The notes beneath the pieces were generated by a model. It searched no databases. It saw only the letters and a program-made list of their open reading frames with translations, and was not told the DNA's origin. Positions 51,679-61,005 of a DNA stretch of 64,000 nt are shown here, piece after piece. Each line of letters begins with the position of its first letter. Position 1 is the stretch's first letter. The translations under genes and the position numbers were made by a program. Origin of the DNA: Phenylobacterium sp. (lineage in GTDB: Bacteria > Pseudomonadota > Alphaproteobacteria > Caulobacterales > Caulobacteraceae); the NCBI RefSeq assembly GCF_004299445.1, contig NZ_SCTC01000080.1:1-64000 (forward strand), in the 5' to 3' direction.

Positions 51679-52761
51679 CTAGCGCGGAAGCAGCCGGCGT
51701 TCGGCCATGACGCCCAGCCAGTGGCGCAGGGTGTCCTCGCTGTCGTAGCAGCCGGGAAAGCCGGCCTGCCGCAGCTTGATGGTGCTGACCAGAATCGGAA
51801 GCGTGACCGCCTCGACGCCCGGGCGTAGCAGGGCGTCGGCGTAGTGGTGGCTCTCGCCCAGCAGGGCGGGCAGCGGGATGGGGCGCAAGTCATGCCGGGC
51901 GGCGAGGGCGGCCCAGGCCTCGCCGCTCGCGGCCAGGAGGGGCGCGATACGGGTCGGTTCGGGCGGGCCGAGCGGCATGCCCAGGGCGTCGGCGATAGCC
52001 GGCCACACCTCGGGCCAAGCGAAAACGTCGCCGTTGGTGATGTTGAAGGTGTTGTTTCCAGCGGCGGGGGACCGGGCCGCCCAAAGGAACGCGTCCCCCA
52101 GCAACCTCGGGTCGACCAGTTCCATGACGTGGGCGGAGCCGCCGGGGTAGGCCAGTGGGAGACCCTGTTCACGACGCAGGGCGGCCCAGGCGCCGATGGC
52201 CAACAGCGGGTTCATAGCCGCGCCCCAGGCGGCGCCGACCACGATCTGGGGCCGGAATATGGTCCAGGCAAAATCGAACTGCGCCGCCCTGGCGTGAAGC
52301 CAGTCCTCCTGAAGCCAGTAGAAGTTGGCGTGGTCGTCGCGCGGCGCCCGTTCGCGTGCCGGGAGCGGCGGCTGCTTCAGGTGCGCGCCGTAGGCCTTCG
52401 TGCCCTGCAGCAGGGTCACGTGCTGCAGACTTCTGGCGGCGTGGGTGAGCGGCGTCATCAGGTTCTGCAGCATGGAGAGGTTGGTCTCCATCTGGTCGGC
52501 CTCACGCCAGCCCGCGAGCAACCCCGGCTTCTCATACAGTGCGGCGTAGACGACGTGCGTGACGTCCGAGAGGCCTTCGAAAGCCGCCTGGCAGGCCTGG
52601 GCGTCGGTGAGGTCGACGGCGATGTGGCGGACGTCGCCCGGCGGCATGGGGTCGGGGGTCCGGCGCGACGTCGCGATCACGCGCCAGCCGGCCGCGGCGA
52701 AGGCGGTCATCGCCGCCTCGCCCACCAGTCCCGTGGCGCCCGCCACCAGCACCGTGTCCAT
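51679..52761 (-). CDS. extended SDR, PRISE (progesterone 5-beta-reductase/iridoid synthase)-like
   Basis: A 360-aa reductase: VLVAGATGLVGEAAM (NAD(P) motif), HVVYAALY, VTLLQGTKAYGAHL with the family Lys (Lys122), NFYWLQEDWL with the catalytic Tyr148 (PRISE motif NFYxxxED), and FRPQIVVGAAWGAAMN. Such enzymes reduce enone double bonds; bacterial substrates are mostly unknown. It lies convergent with the CHEGNY paralogue and head-to-head with the epoxide hydrolase gene. Confidence 0.85.
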   Translation of the reverse strand: MDTVLVAGATGLVGEAAMTAFAAAGWRVIATSRRTPDPMPPGDVRHIAVDLTDAQACQAAFEGLSDVTHVVYAALYEKPGLLAGWREADQMETNLSMLQNLMTPLTHAARSLQHVTLLQGTKAYGAHLKQPPLPARERAPRDDHANFYWLQEDWLHARAAQFDFAWTIFRPQIVVGAAWGAAMNPLLAIGAWAALRREQGLPLAYPGGSAHVMELVDPRLLGDAFLWAARSPAAGNNTFNITNGDVFAWPEVWPAIADALGMPLGPPEPTRIAPLLAASGEAWAALAARHDLRPIPLPALLGESHHYADALLRPGVEAVTLPILVSTIKLRQAGFPGCYDSEDTLRHWLGVMAERRLLPR

Positions 52762-52884
52762 GCGCGCCTCCTTGATCCCGGGGGCAGACTACCCCCACGC
52801 CACCCTGCCGCATGGTCAGTCTTGCCAGTGCCTCGCGCGGAGACGAAGCATGCGCCCAACAAGCGTTTGGGAGGCGCAAAGCGC

Positions 52885-53850
52885 ATGCCGGAATTCCGCA
52901 CCGTCGACGCCGGCAAGGTCAGGATCCGCGCCGCCGTAGAGGGCGAGGGGCCGCTGGTGGTCATGGTCCACGGCTTCCCCGAGAGCTGGTACTCGTGGCG
53001 CGACCAGATCGGGCCTGTGGCGAAAGCCGGCTACCAGGTGGCCGCCATCGACGTGCGGGGCTATGGCGGGTCTGACAAACCGCACCCGATCGAAGCCTAC
53101 GACATGGAGGCCCTGACCGGCGACGTGGCCGGCGTGATCGACGCGCTGTCGGACGACGGCAAGGCGATCCTGATGGGGCATGACTGGGGCGCGCCGATCG
53201 TCTGGAACACGGCGCTGTCGCGGCCCGACAAGATCAAGGCGGTGGCCGGCCTGTCGGTGCCCTTCACGGGCGTGCCGCACAAGCCCTTCAGCGAGGTCTT
53301 CAAGGAGCTCTTCACCGACAAGGGCCACTTCTTCTACCAGGCCTGGTTCCAGGAGGTGGGGCCGCCCGAGGCTGAAGCGGAGAAGGACGTCCGCGACTTC
53401 CTGCGCAAGTTCTACTTCGGCATCTCGGGCGACGCCCCGGACGGCTCATGGCCCGCCAAGAAGCACGGCGCCAGCCTGCTGGAAGGGATGATGGATCCCG
53501 GCGAGTTCCCCGCGTGGCTGACCGAGGAGGAGCTGGACTACTACGTGGCCGAGTTCGAGCAGTCCGGATTCCGCGGGCCCATCAGCCGCTACCGCAATCA
53601 CGAGCGCGACTTCGCCTGGCTGCAGCAGTTCAAGGACCGCAAGCTCACGATGCCGACGCTGCTGATCGGCGGCGACCGCGACCCGGCGTTCAACGGCTTC
53701 GGCCGCATCCCGGACCCGGGCGCGCTGATGCGGGCGTTCGCGACTGACCTGCGTGGCGTCCATGTCCTGCCGGGCTGCGGCCACTGGACCCAGCAGGAGC
53801 GGCCCGACGAGGTGACCGCCCTCCTGCTCGACTGGCTGAAAGGACTCTGA
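52885..53850 (+). CDS. epoxide hydrolase (alpha/beta fold)
   Basis: A 321-aa soluble epoxide hydrolase-like enzyme: VMVHGFPESWYSWRDQ (HGxP oxyanion motif), LMGHDWGAPIVW with the nucleophile Asp100, LIGGDRDPAF (acid) and GCGHWTQQERP (His). Nucleophilic Asp in place of Ser points to an epoxide hydrolase or haloalkane dehalogenase; the HGFPESW motif and lid favour epoxide hydrolase. Start ATG 52885 has GGGAGG upstream. First of a four-gene operon with crotonase and two GST genes. Confidence 0.9.
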   Translation: MPEFRTVDAGKVRIRAAVEGEGPLVVMVHGFPESWYSWRDQIGPVAKAGYQVAAIDVRGYGGSDKPHPIEAYDMEALTGDVAGVIDALSDDGKAILMGHDWGAPIVWNTALSRPDKIKAVAGLSVPFTGVPHKPFSEVFKELFTDKGHFFYQAWFQEVGPPEAEAEKDVRDFLRKFYFGISGDAPDGSWPAKKHGASLLEGMMDPGEFPAWLTEEELDYYVAEFEQSGFRGPISRYRNHERDFAWLQQFKDRKLTMPTLLIGGDRDPAFNGFGRIPDPGALMRAFATDLRGVHVLPGCGHWTQQERPDEVTALLLDWLKGL

Positions 53851-53852
53851 TC

Positions 53853-54650
53853 ATGGCCGACCTGGAACTGCGCCAAGAGGGCGAGGTGGTCTGGGCCACC
53901 ATGAACCGGCCCGACCGCCTGAATGCGCTCAGCCGCAACCTGGTGACCGAGCTGCGCGAGTTCTTCGTGGGGCTCTACTGGCGCCGCGACGTGCGCGTGG
54001 TGGTGCTGCAGGGGGCCGGCGCCGCCTTCTGCGCCGGGCTGGATCTGAAGGAGCGCGGCGACCCGCAGGGCAGCCGCTCGATCGGCGCCGGCCTGACGCG
54101 GCAGCGCGAGATCAGCGAGATCGTCATCGCCATGCGCCGCTGTCCGCAGCCCATCATCGCCTGCGTGAACGGGGCGGCGGCCGGGGGCGGCTTCGCGCTG
54201 GCGCTGGCGTCGGACGTGCGGATCGCGACGCCGAAGATGCGCATGAACGCCGCCTTCATCCGCATCGGCCTTTCGGCCTGCGATATCGGCGTGAGCTACT
54301 TCCTGCCGCGCATGGTGGGCTCGTCGGTGGCCGCCGAGTACATGCTGACCGGCCGCTTCATCGACGCGCAGCGGGCCTACCAACTGGGCCTGGTGAGCCG
54401 GGTGGTCGAGCCCGACCAGCTCGAGGCCGAGGCCAAGGGCTTCGTCGAGGACATGCTGCACGCGACCCCGCTGGGCCTGCGCCTGACAAAGGAGGCGCTG
54501 AACCACGCCATCGACGCAGGGGGCCTTGAGGCGGCCATCGCGATGGAGGACCGCAACCAGATCCTGGCCAGTTCCGACGGCGACTTCCAGGAAGGGGTCC
54601 AGGCGTTCCTGGAGAAGCGCAAACCCCACTATTCCAAGCGGGACGCCTGA
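53853..54650 (+). CDS. enoyl-CoA hydratase/isomerase family protein
   Basis: A 265-aa crotonase with ATMNRPDRLNALS, FCAGLDLKERG, VNGAAAGGGFALALASDVR and MNAAFIRIGLSACDIGVSY. It begins 2 nt after the epoxide hydrolase stop and is followed 2 nt later by a GST gene, so it belongs to this operon. The combination with epoxide hydrolase and GSTs suggests handling of reactive or unsaturated acyl compounds; this is an inference. Confidence 0.9.
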   Translation: MADLELRQEGEVVWATMNRPDRLNALSRNLVTELREFFVGLYWRRDVRVVVLQGAGAAFCAGLDLKERGDPQGSRSIGAGLTRQREISEIVIAMRRCPQPIIACVNGAAAGGGFALALASDVRIATPKMRMNAAFIRIGLSACDIGVSYFLPRMVGSSVAAEYMLTGRFIDAQRAYQLGLVSRVVEPDQLEAEAKGFVEDMLHATPLGLRLTKEALNHAIDAGGLEAAIAMEDRNQILASSDGDFQEGVQAFLEKRKPHYSKRDA

Positions 54651-54652
54651 CC

Positions 54653-55291
54653 ATGATCGAGCTCTGGCACTGTCCTGACGCGCGCTCGTTCCGGCCGCTG
54701 TGGGCGCTGGAGGAGATGGGCCTGCCCTACCAACTGCACCTGCTGCCCTTCCCGCCGAGGGTCCGCGAGCCGGGCTACCTGGAGATCAATCCGCTGGGCA
54801 CCATCCCGGCGCTGAAGGACGGCGACACCTTCATGTCGGAGAGCGCGGCCATCGTGCAGTACCTGTGCACGCGCCATGGTCCGAGCGATCTGGCCGTCGC
54901 AGTGGACGATCCGGCCTATGGCGCGTGGCTGAACTGGCTGCATTTCGGCGAGGCGACGCTGACGTTCCCGCAGACCCTGGTCCTGCGCTATCGCCAGTTC
55001 GAGCCGGGCAAGGCCGAGGTGGTGGCCGACGACTACGCCCAGTGGTTCCTGAGCCGCCTGCGCCACGTGGACCGCACCCTGGGCGACGGGCGCGAGTGGC
55101 TCTGCGCCGGCCGGTTCACGGGCGCTGATATTTCCGTGGGTTACGCGCTACTTCTCGCAAGACAGCTGAAGCTGGACGGCAAGTTCTCGCCCGCCATCCA
55201 GGCCTACTGGGACAGGCTCAAGGACCGCCCAGGCTTCAAGGCGGCCAAGGCCGCGCAGAAGATGGATCTCTCAGAGGCGCTGTCGACATGA
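54653..55291 (+). CDS. glutathione S-transferase family protein
   Basis: A 212-aa GST: thioredoxin-like N domain (IELWHCPDARSFRPLWALEEMGL, NPLGTIPALKDGDTFMSESAAI with the cis-Pro and glutathione gamma-Glu site) and all-helical C domain (FTGADISVGYALLL). Overlaps the next GST gene by 4 bp (ATGA). Third gene in the epoxide hydrolase operon. Confidence 0.9.
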   Translation: MIELWHCPDARSFRPLWALEEMGLPYQLHLLPFPPRVREPGYLEINPLGTIPALKDGDTFMSESAAIVQYLCTRHGPSDLAVAVDDPAYGAWLNWLHFGEATLTFPQTLVLRYRQFEPGKAEVVADDYAQWFLSRLRHVDRTLGDGREWLCAGRFTGADISVGYALLLARQLKLDGKFSPAIQAYWDRLKDRPGFKAAKAAQKMDLSEALST

Positions 55292-56082
55292 TCACGCTCT
55301 ACGACCACCCGTTCTCGCCGTATGCGCAGAAGGTCAAGATCTCGCTGCGGGAGAAGGGGCTGGCGTTCGAAGCGCCGATGCCCGGCGGCCTCGGAGCCGG
55401 CGGCGCGCAGGGCGCGTTCGTGGAAGCCAGCCCGCGGGCGGAGGTGCCGGCGCTGGTGGACGGCGACGTCCGCGTCTTCGATTCCACGATCATCCTGGAG
55501 TACCTGGACGACGCCTATCCAGAGCCTGCGATGCGCCCGAAGTCCGCCGCCGAACGGGCCCGCGTGCGAATGCTGGAAGAGGTGATGGACACTCACTTCG
55601 AGGCGATCAACTGGGGGCTCTCGGAGATCCGCTGGTTCCGGCGTGCGGAGGGCGAGAAGGCCGAGGCGCTGTTCGCCGCGGCGAAGGCCCAGACAGAGGG
55701 GTTCTTCGCCTGGCTGGAGCAGCAGCTGGGCGAGCGCGAGTGGTTCAACGGCGAGACCTTCGGGTGGGGCGACCTGTCGGTTGTGCCTTACCTGAACGGC
55801 TCGGTGGGCCATGGCCATCCGCCGGCCAAGGGCACGAAGCTGTCGGCGTGGCTGGCGCGGGCCAACGCTCGGCCGTCGGTGGCGGCGTGCGTCGCCGACA
55901 TCGCCGCCCTGAACTCGGCCGGCGCCTCCATGACCAACGTGGCTGAGCTGGTCGAGAAGGGCCTGTTCAAGCGCGAGTACCGCGACCACCGCCTGGAGTG
56001 GATGATCAAGTCCGGCGGGATCGACGTGGTGCTGAAGGGCCTTGAGCGCGATAATATCCGCTTCGCGCCGGCGTTCAGTTAG
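55288..56082 (+). CDS. glutathione S-transferase family protein
   Basis: A 264-aa GST: ITLYDHPFSPYAQKVKISLREKG, ASPRAEVPALVDGDVRVFDSTII (cis-Pro, Ser site), and helical domain FGWGDLSVVPYLNG. A Phe/Asp/Arg-rich tail (EWMIKSGGIDVVLKGLERDN) extends beyond usual GST length. It is last in the operon, overlaps its neighbour by 4 bp, and its stop overlaps the convergent LuxR-type gene by 4 bp. Confidence 0.9.
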   Translation: MITLYDHPFSPYAQKVKISLREKGLAFEAPMPGGLGAGGAQGAFVEASPRAEVPALVDGDVRVFDSTIILEYLDDAYPEPAMRPKSAAERARVRMLEEVMDTHFEAINWGLSEIRWFRRAEGEKAEALFAAAKAQTEGFFAWLEQQLGEREWFNGETFGWGDLSVVPYLNGSVGHGHPPAKGTKLSAWLARANARPSVAACVADIAALNSAGASMTNVAELVEKGLFKREYRDHRLEWMIKSGGIDVVLKGLERDNIRFAPAFS

Positions 56083-57842
56083 GCCAGCAGCGCCTCGGCC
56101 ACCAGGTCGGGGTGGGAGGCGTGGAGCATCCGCCCGGCATCGGCGCGGCGGATGAGGCGGTGGCCGGGCAGGGCGGCGTTCCAGAGGGCGTCCGCGTCGC
56201 CCGCGCGGTACAGCACGTCCTGCTCGCCGATCAGCCGGGTCCAGGCCGAGCCGTCGGGCAGGCGAGGCGGCGTCCACGACAGGTAGCCCTTCTGCTCGTG
56301 CGTGAAGCCCCAGGTGGAGCGCAGCGCCACGAGGCGGGCGGATTCCACATAGTCCTCCACCACGGTCGGATCGGTCAGCAGCGCGGTGTCGGCAGGGCTG
56401 CTGCTCAGCGAGTTGCGCAGCAGGCGCTCCAGGGTCTGCGGACTGAGGCGGCTGCCGAGGAAGCGGGCCAGGACGTCGATCATGTGCGGCTGGCGCACGA
56501 ACAGCCACTTGGCCCCGTTCATGAACCCGTCCCAGCGACTGTCGACGGCGTAGGGCGTGAAGGGATTGATCAGGACGGCGCGCTCGATGCGTTCAGGGTG
56601 TTCCAGGCCGAGGCGCAGCGCCGCGTCCTCGCCGCCGCGGCAGACCAGCCGCACCTTCTTCAGCCCAAAGGCGTCCATCACGGTCAGCAGGTCCGAGAGC
56701 GCCGCGCCGTCGGCATCGCGCTCGGGCGCGTCGGTGAGGCCGTAGCCGGGCCGCTCAATGGCGATGGGACGCAGGCCGCGGGACTGCAGGGCGCGCACCA
56801 GTCGCCGATCCAGCAGCGAGCCCGTGGCGGCGCTGTGAAATAGCAGGGTCGGCTGGCCGCTGGCGGGGCCGAAGTCGGAGAGCGCGATCCGGCCCGCCTG
56901 GTCGCGGCGGTTGACGAAGCGCAGGGGCCGGAGCGCGCTCCAGGAGGCTCCGGCCGTCAGGTTGCGGTTGCCCGCGACGCCCAACAGGACGACGGCCTCG
57001 GTGGTGAGGCGCGACAGGTCGGTGGCGCTGCGCAGATCGAAGCGGTCGAACAGGGCGCTGAGCTCGTCCTTGATGGCGTGCTCGCTGATGTGAAGCGTGG
57101 CCGCGGCCTCGGCGCGGGTCAGGCCCAACGCCAGCAGAAGACAGGCCCCGGCGCTGCGCTCGGACAGGCCCAGGGCTTCGCGCAACATGCCGGCCTGGTC
57201 CAGTTGCAGGTCGCCGCCGCCGACGGCGGCGTGGAGCAGGCGCACCAGGTCGGTCTGGCGGCCCGCGCCGGCCTTGCGCATCGCGAACTTCAGCGCCTTG
57301 CGGGCGGTCTCGTAGCCGACGTCGGCAAGTTTGGCGCCCTCGATCAGGTCGCCGGCCGAGATCAGACCCTGGACGGTGCGCGCCTCGACGGGCGTGAGCC
57401 GCCAGCTGGCCAGCGCCCGGTCGGCCAGGTCGCGCTGCTCGAACGGCCGGTAGGCGAGGGCGGCGTAGGCGCCCGGGCCGCTGGCGGAAAGCATCTCCGG
57501 CGGCAGGCTCCAGGCCTGGGCATCCTCGAGGCGACCCAGCAGCAGGACAGTGCTGCCGCCGCCGCGGGCCGTCACGGTGACGAGCGCGGCCACGCGGGGA
57601 CCGCGGAGCCAGCCCTGGATCGCGTGGGTCACTTCATCGGGATCGAACCAGCGTCCGAAGCGCGCGTCATGGCCGCGGACCCGGCCTTCGCCGTCGAGGA
57701 CCGCCACCGCCAATGCGCCGGCAGGTACGGTCACGGGCGCGCCGCCGCTCCCGTCGTCGGCCGGATGAATGGCCGCGCCGATGGTCGCGAGGATCCGGTC
57801 GGCCTCGCCCTCGGTGTCGGATTGTCGAGCCAGCCGCAGCAT
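56079..57842 (-). CDS. LuxR-type regulator fused to degenerate alpha/beta hydrolase domain
   Basis: A 587-aa protein. The N-terminal portion (about 1-150) is unassigned, with GAPVTVPAGALAVAVLDGEG. Two LuxR-like helix-turn-helix regions follow (WRLTPVEARTVQGLISAGDL and LGLTRAEAAATLHISEHAI). The C-terminal about 280 residues form an alpha/beta hydrolase fold (TLLFHSAATGSLLDRRL, ERPGYGLTDAP, LIGEQDVLY, LHASHPDLVAEAL). The nucleophile elbow reads CRGGED (401-406), so the catalytic Ser is replaced by Gly, while the Asp and His regions remain. It is convergent with the GST operon and probably a sensor regulator. ATG 57842 is the preferred start. Confidence 0.85.
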   Translation of the reverse strand: MLRLARQSDTEGEADRILATIGAAIHPADDGSGGAPVTVPAGALAVAVLDGEGRVRGHDARFGRWFDPDEVTHAIQGWLRGPRVAALVTVTARGGGSTVLLLGRLEDAQAWSLPPEMLSASGPGAYAALAYRPFEQRDLADRALASWRLTPVEARTVQGLISAGDLIEGAKLADVGYETARKALKFAMRKAGAGRQTDLVRLLHAAVGGGDLQLDQAGMLREALGLSERSAGACLLLALGLTRAEAAATLHISEHAIKDELSALFDRFDLRSATDLSRLTTEAVVLLGVAGNRNLTAGASWSALRPLRFVNRRDQAGRIALSDFGPASGQPTLLFHSAATGSLLDRRLVRALQSRGLRPIAIERPGYGLTDAPERDADGAALSDLLTVMDAFGLKKVRLVCRGGEDAALRLGLEHPERIERAVLINPFTPYAVDSRWDGFMNGAKWLFVRQPHMIDVLARFLGSRLSPQTLERLLRNSLSSSPADTALLTDPTVVEDYVESARLVALRSTWGFTHEQKGYLSWTPPRLPDGSAWTRLIGEQDVLYRAGDADALWNAALPGHRLIRRADAGRMLHASHPDLVAEALLA

Positions 57843-58001
57843 GGAACGACGATACGTGGAAAGGCCTAACGGACAACCAAACGCACCCGTTACGCGAACA
57901 CCGGACGCCCGTTCGTCGCGCACCGCGCGTCCACGAGTGGGGGCGATCTTGCCAAGTCCGCCGAAAGGCGGGATGGACGATCACGACAGTTTGGGGCGTT
58001 C

Positions 58002-60407
58002 ATGAACAAGATTATTGCGCTTGCGCTGGCCGCCGTGGCCACCGCATTTCTAGCGTCGCCGGCGGCCGCGAGCCCTGTCGAGCAGACCAAGGCGCCGTGG
58101 AAGGATGCCTTCCGTCAGCTGGAAGGCGAGGAGTGGCCGACGCCCACCGACTATCGTAGCGCCAGCGGGGCCCCGGGCCACCGCTATTGGCAGCAGAAGG
58201 TCGACTACAAGATTCAGGCGCGCCTGGACGAGCCGACCAAGACCGTCACCGCCAAGGCCACGATCACCTACAAGAACAACTCGCCCGACCGGCTGACCTA
58301 CCTCTGGCTCCTGATGGACCAGAACATCTTCCGCCGCGACTCGATCGCCGAGCGGACCGCGACCGTGGGTTCGGCCAACGAGATCAGCCTGAACCAGCTG
58401 CGCCGGGTGCAGAAGTTCAAGGAGTGGGAGGGCGGTTTCAAGCTGATCTCGGTGAAGGACGGCTCGGGCCGGACGATCCCGCACACGGTGGTCGACACCC
58501 TGATGCGCGTGGACCTGCCGCAGGCGCTGGCCTCGGGGTCCTCGACGACCTTCACCGTTGAATGGTCGTACGCGCTGAACGAGAACAAGGTGGTGGGCAG
58601 CCGCGACGGCTACGAGTGCTTCACCAAGCCGGGTGAGGACGGCAACTGCCTGTTCCTGGGCGCCCAGTGGTTCCCGCGCTTGGCGCGCTACACCGACTAT
58701 GAGGGCTGGCACAACAAGGCCTTCCTGGGATCGGGCGAGTTCACGCTGGAGTTCGGCGACTACGAGGTCGCGCTGACGGTCCCCAACGACCACGTGGTGG
58801 CCTCGACCGGCGACCTGCAGAACCCCGGCGCCGTGCTGACGTCGGCCCAGCAGTCGCGGCTGGCGCAGGCGCGCAACGCGAAGGAACCCGTCTACATCGT
58901 GACCCCCGACGAGGCGCTGGCCGCCGAGAAGGGCAAGGCCACGGGCGTGAAGACCTGGGTGTTCCGCGCCAACAACGTCCGCGACTTCGCCTGGGCCTCC
59001 AGCCGCAAGTTCGTTTGGGACGCCATGGGCGTGAAGCAGGACAGCACTGAGCAGCCGCTGGTCATGGCGATGAGCTTCTATCCGAAGGAGGCCCGGCCGC
59101 TTTGGGACGCCTGGTCGACCAAGGCCATCGCCCACACGATCGACACCTACAACGACTTCGCCTTCCCGTACCCGTACTCCAAGGCCCAATCGATCAACTC
59201 GATCAACGGCGGGATGGAGTACCCGATGATGACCTTCAACGGGCCGCGCCCGGTGAAGGACAAGAAGACGGGCGACATCACCTATACCGAGCGCACCAAG
59301 GCCGGCCTGATCGGCGTGATCATCCACGAGATTGGCCACACCTACTTCCCGATGGTGGTCAATTCCGACGAGCGCCAGTGGACCTGGATGGACGAGGGCC
59401 TGAACACCTTCCTGGAGTTCCAGGCCGAGAAGCGCTGGGCCAAGGACTTCCCCACCAATGACGGCGAGCCGCGCCATATCGTCGAGTACATGGTGAGCCA
59501 GAACCAGGTTCCGGTGATGACCCAGTCGGACTCGCTGCTGCAGTTCGGCCCCAACGCCTACGCCAAGCCCGCGACCGCGCTGGTGATCCTGCGCGAGACC
59601 GTCCTGGGGCGCGAGCTGTTCGACAAGGCGTTCAAGGACTACGCCACGCGCTGGCGGTTCAAGGGCCCGACGCCCTACGACTTCTTCCGGACCATGGAGG
59701 AATCGAGCGGTGTCGATCTCGACTGGTTCTGGCGCGGCTGGTTCTACTCGACCGACCATGTGGACATCGCGCTGGACGGCGTGGTGGCCGCCAAGCTGGA
59801 GCCGGCCGACGCCGAGGCGCTGGCCAAGTCACGGCGCGACCGGGTGGCCTCCGAGCCCATCAGCCTGACGGTCAGCCGCAACACCGAGCCCACCGTGGAC
59901 GAGCGCGACCCGAAGGTCCGCGACTACTACGACAGCATCGACCGAAACGATGCGACGCTGGCCCAGAAGAAGAAGGCCAAGACCGCCGACGAGGACCTGA
60001 CGGCCGAGGAGCGGGTGGCGCGGAACCAGACCGACACCTTCTACCGCTTCACGTTCAAGAACCTGGGCGGGCTGGTGATGCCGGTGATCCTGAAGCTGGA
60101 CTTCACCGATGGCTCAACGGAGACCGTGCGCATTCCGGCCGAGATCTGGCGGCGGAACTCCAAGCAGGTGACGTGGCAGTATGTTACGCCAAAGACCCTG
60201 AAGCGCGCCGAGCTGGATCCCCTGTGGGAGACGGCCGACGCCGACCGCGACAACAACCTGTTCGAAGGTTCGGGCGCGGCCAAGGTGCTGAAGCTGGCGC
60301 CCGGACGGCCTGAGGACGAGAACAAGCTGAAGGACAACGAGCTGCGCGTGGCGCCCGACAGCCTGACGCCGCTGCCCGCGACGAAGCCGGCGGACGCGCC
60401 CAAGTGA
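58002..60407 (+). CDS. M1 family metallopeptidase
   Basis: An 801-aa secreted aminopeptidase-like protein with a signal peptide (MNKIIALALAAVATAFLASPAAA). NGGMEYPMMTF stands in the exopeptidase motif position (GAMEN-like). The zinc site is complete: HEIGHTYFP at 442-446 and the third ligand Glu465 in WMDEGLN (HExxH-x18-E). The C-terminal part includes an acidic Lys-rich stretch (AQKKKAKTADEDL). Probably degrades peptides in the periplasm or outside. The downstream DUF6702 gene overlaps by 4 bp (GTGA), indicating an operon. Confidence 0.93.
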   Translation: MNKIIALALAAVATAFLASPAAASPVEQTKAPWKDAFRQLEGEEWPTPTDYRSASGAPGHRYWQQKVDYKIQARLDEPTKTVTAKATITYKNNSPDRLTYLWLLMDQNIFRRDSIAERTATVGSANEISLNQLRRVQKFKEWEGGFKLISVKDGSGRTIPHTVVDTLMRVDLPQALASGSSTTFTVEWSYALNENKVVGSRDGYECFTKPGEDGNCLFLGAQWFPRLARYTDYEGWHNKAFLGSGEFTLEFGDYEVALTVPNDHVVASTGDLQNPGAVLTSAQQSRLAQARNAKEPVYIVTPDEALAAEKGKATGVKTWVFRANNVRDFAWASSRKFVWDAMGVKQDSTEQPLVMAMSFYPKEARPLWDAWSTKAIAHTIDTYNDFAFPYPYSKAQSINSINGGMEYPMMTFNGPRPVKDKKTGDITYTERTKAGLIGVIIHEIGHTYFPMVVNSDERQWTWMDEGLNTFLEFQAEKRWAKDFPTNDGEPRHIVEYMVSQNQVPVMTQSDSLLQFGPNAYAKPATALVILRETVLGRELFDKAFKDYATRWRFKGPTPYDFFRTMEESSGVDLDWFWRGWFYSTDHVDIALDGVVAAKLEPADAEALAKSRRDRVASEPISLTVSRNTEPTVDERDPKVRDYYDSIDRNDATLAQKKKAKTADEDLTAEERVARNQTDTFYRFTFKNLGGLVMPVILKLDFTDGSTETVRIPAEIWRRNSKQVTWQYVTPKTLKRAELDPLWETADADRDNNLFEGSGAAKVLKLAPGRPEDENKLKDNELRVAPDSLTPLPATKPADAPK

Positions 60408-60901
60408 GGCTGTTTGCGGCGCTGATCGGGGCGGCGATGCTCGTCGTCCCGGCCGCCGCCGTGGCGCACCGGGGACACGCGTCGCTGACCGTCATGGAGA
60501 TCGATGCGGCCACCGGGGCGGTGAAGATAAGCCACCGCATGGCCGCTCACGATGTCGAGCCGGCGCTGTCGGTGATCGCCCCTGACGAACAGCAGAGCCT
60601 GGACGACCCGGCCGCCGTGAGGGCGCTGGAGGCCTATGCCGGACGCGCCTTCCAGGTGTGGGACGCCGATGGTCATCGGGTGACGCTGACGCATCGCGAC
60701 ACGATCCTGGCCGGCGACAGCGTCGAGCTCGTCTACACCGCCCAACTGCCGGCGCCAGCCAAGTCGGTGAGCGTGGACTCCAACCTCTTCGAAGACGCCC
60801 ACGACGACCAGGAGAACCAGGTCAACGTGCGCCGCGGCAAGGTCACGAAGACCGCGGTCTTCCGCCTGGGCGACGGCGCGCAGAAGATCAGCTTCGACTG
60901 A
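60404..60901 (+). CDS. DUF6702 family exported protein
   Basis: A 165-aa protein with a signal peptide (RLFAALIGAAMLVVPAAAVA). The segments HRGHASLTVMEIDAATGAVK, ISHRMAAHDVEPALS and NLFEDAHDDQENQVNVRRG match DUF6702 proteins, usually found beside M1 peptidase genes. GTG start at 60404 overlaps the peptidase stop by 4 bp. It may assist or partner the peptidase; no activity is known. Confidence 0.78.
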   Translation: MRLFAALIGAAMLVVPAAAVAHRGHASLTVMEIDAATGAVKISHRMAAHDVEPALSVIAPDEQQSLDDPAAVRALEAYAGRAFQVWDADGHRVTLTHRDTILAGDSVELVYTAQLPAPAKSVSVDSNLFEDAHDDQENQVNVRRGKVTKTAVFRLGDGAQKISFD

Positions 60902-61005
60902 CGCTACGTCCCTCGCAGGCGTCGCGTTGACGTGGCGTCCCCGTTGAACCGGGCGGGCGCTCGCGTAGGGTCTGCCGGGTCAACGACGACCGGGAGGATG
61001 GGCCG

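Noticed and set aside
51844..52884. Long N-terminal extension of the epoxide hydrolase frame
   Set aside because: It is antisense to the PRISE-like gene; the hydrolase domain starts at ATG 52885.
56112..57869. ORFs opposite the LuxR-hydrolase gene
   Set aside because: They are low-complexity Gly/Arg/Ala-rich shadows without a plausible start or domain.
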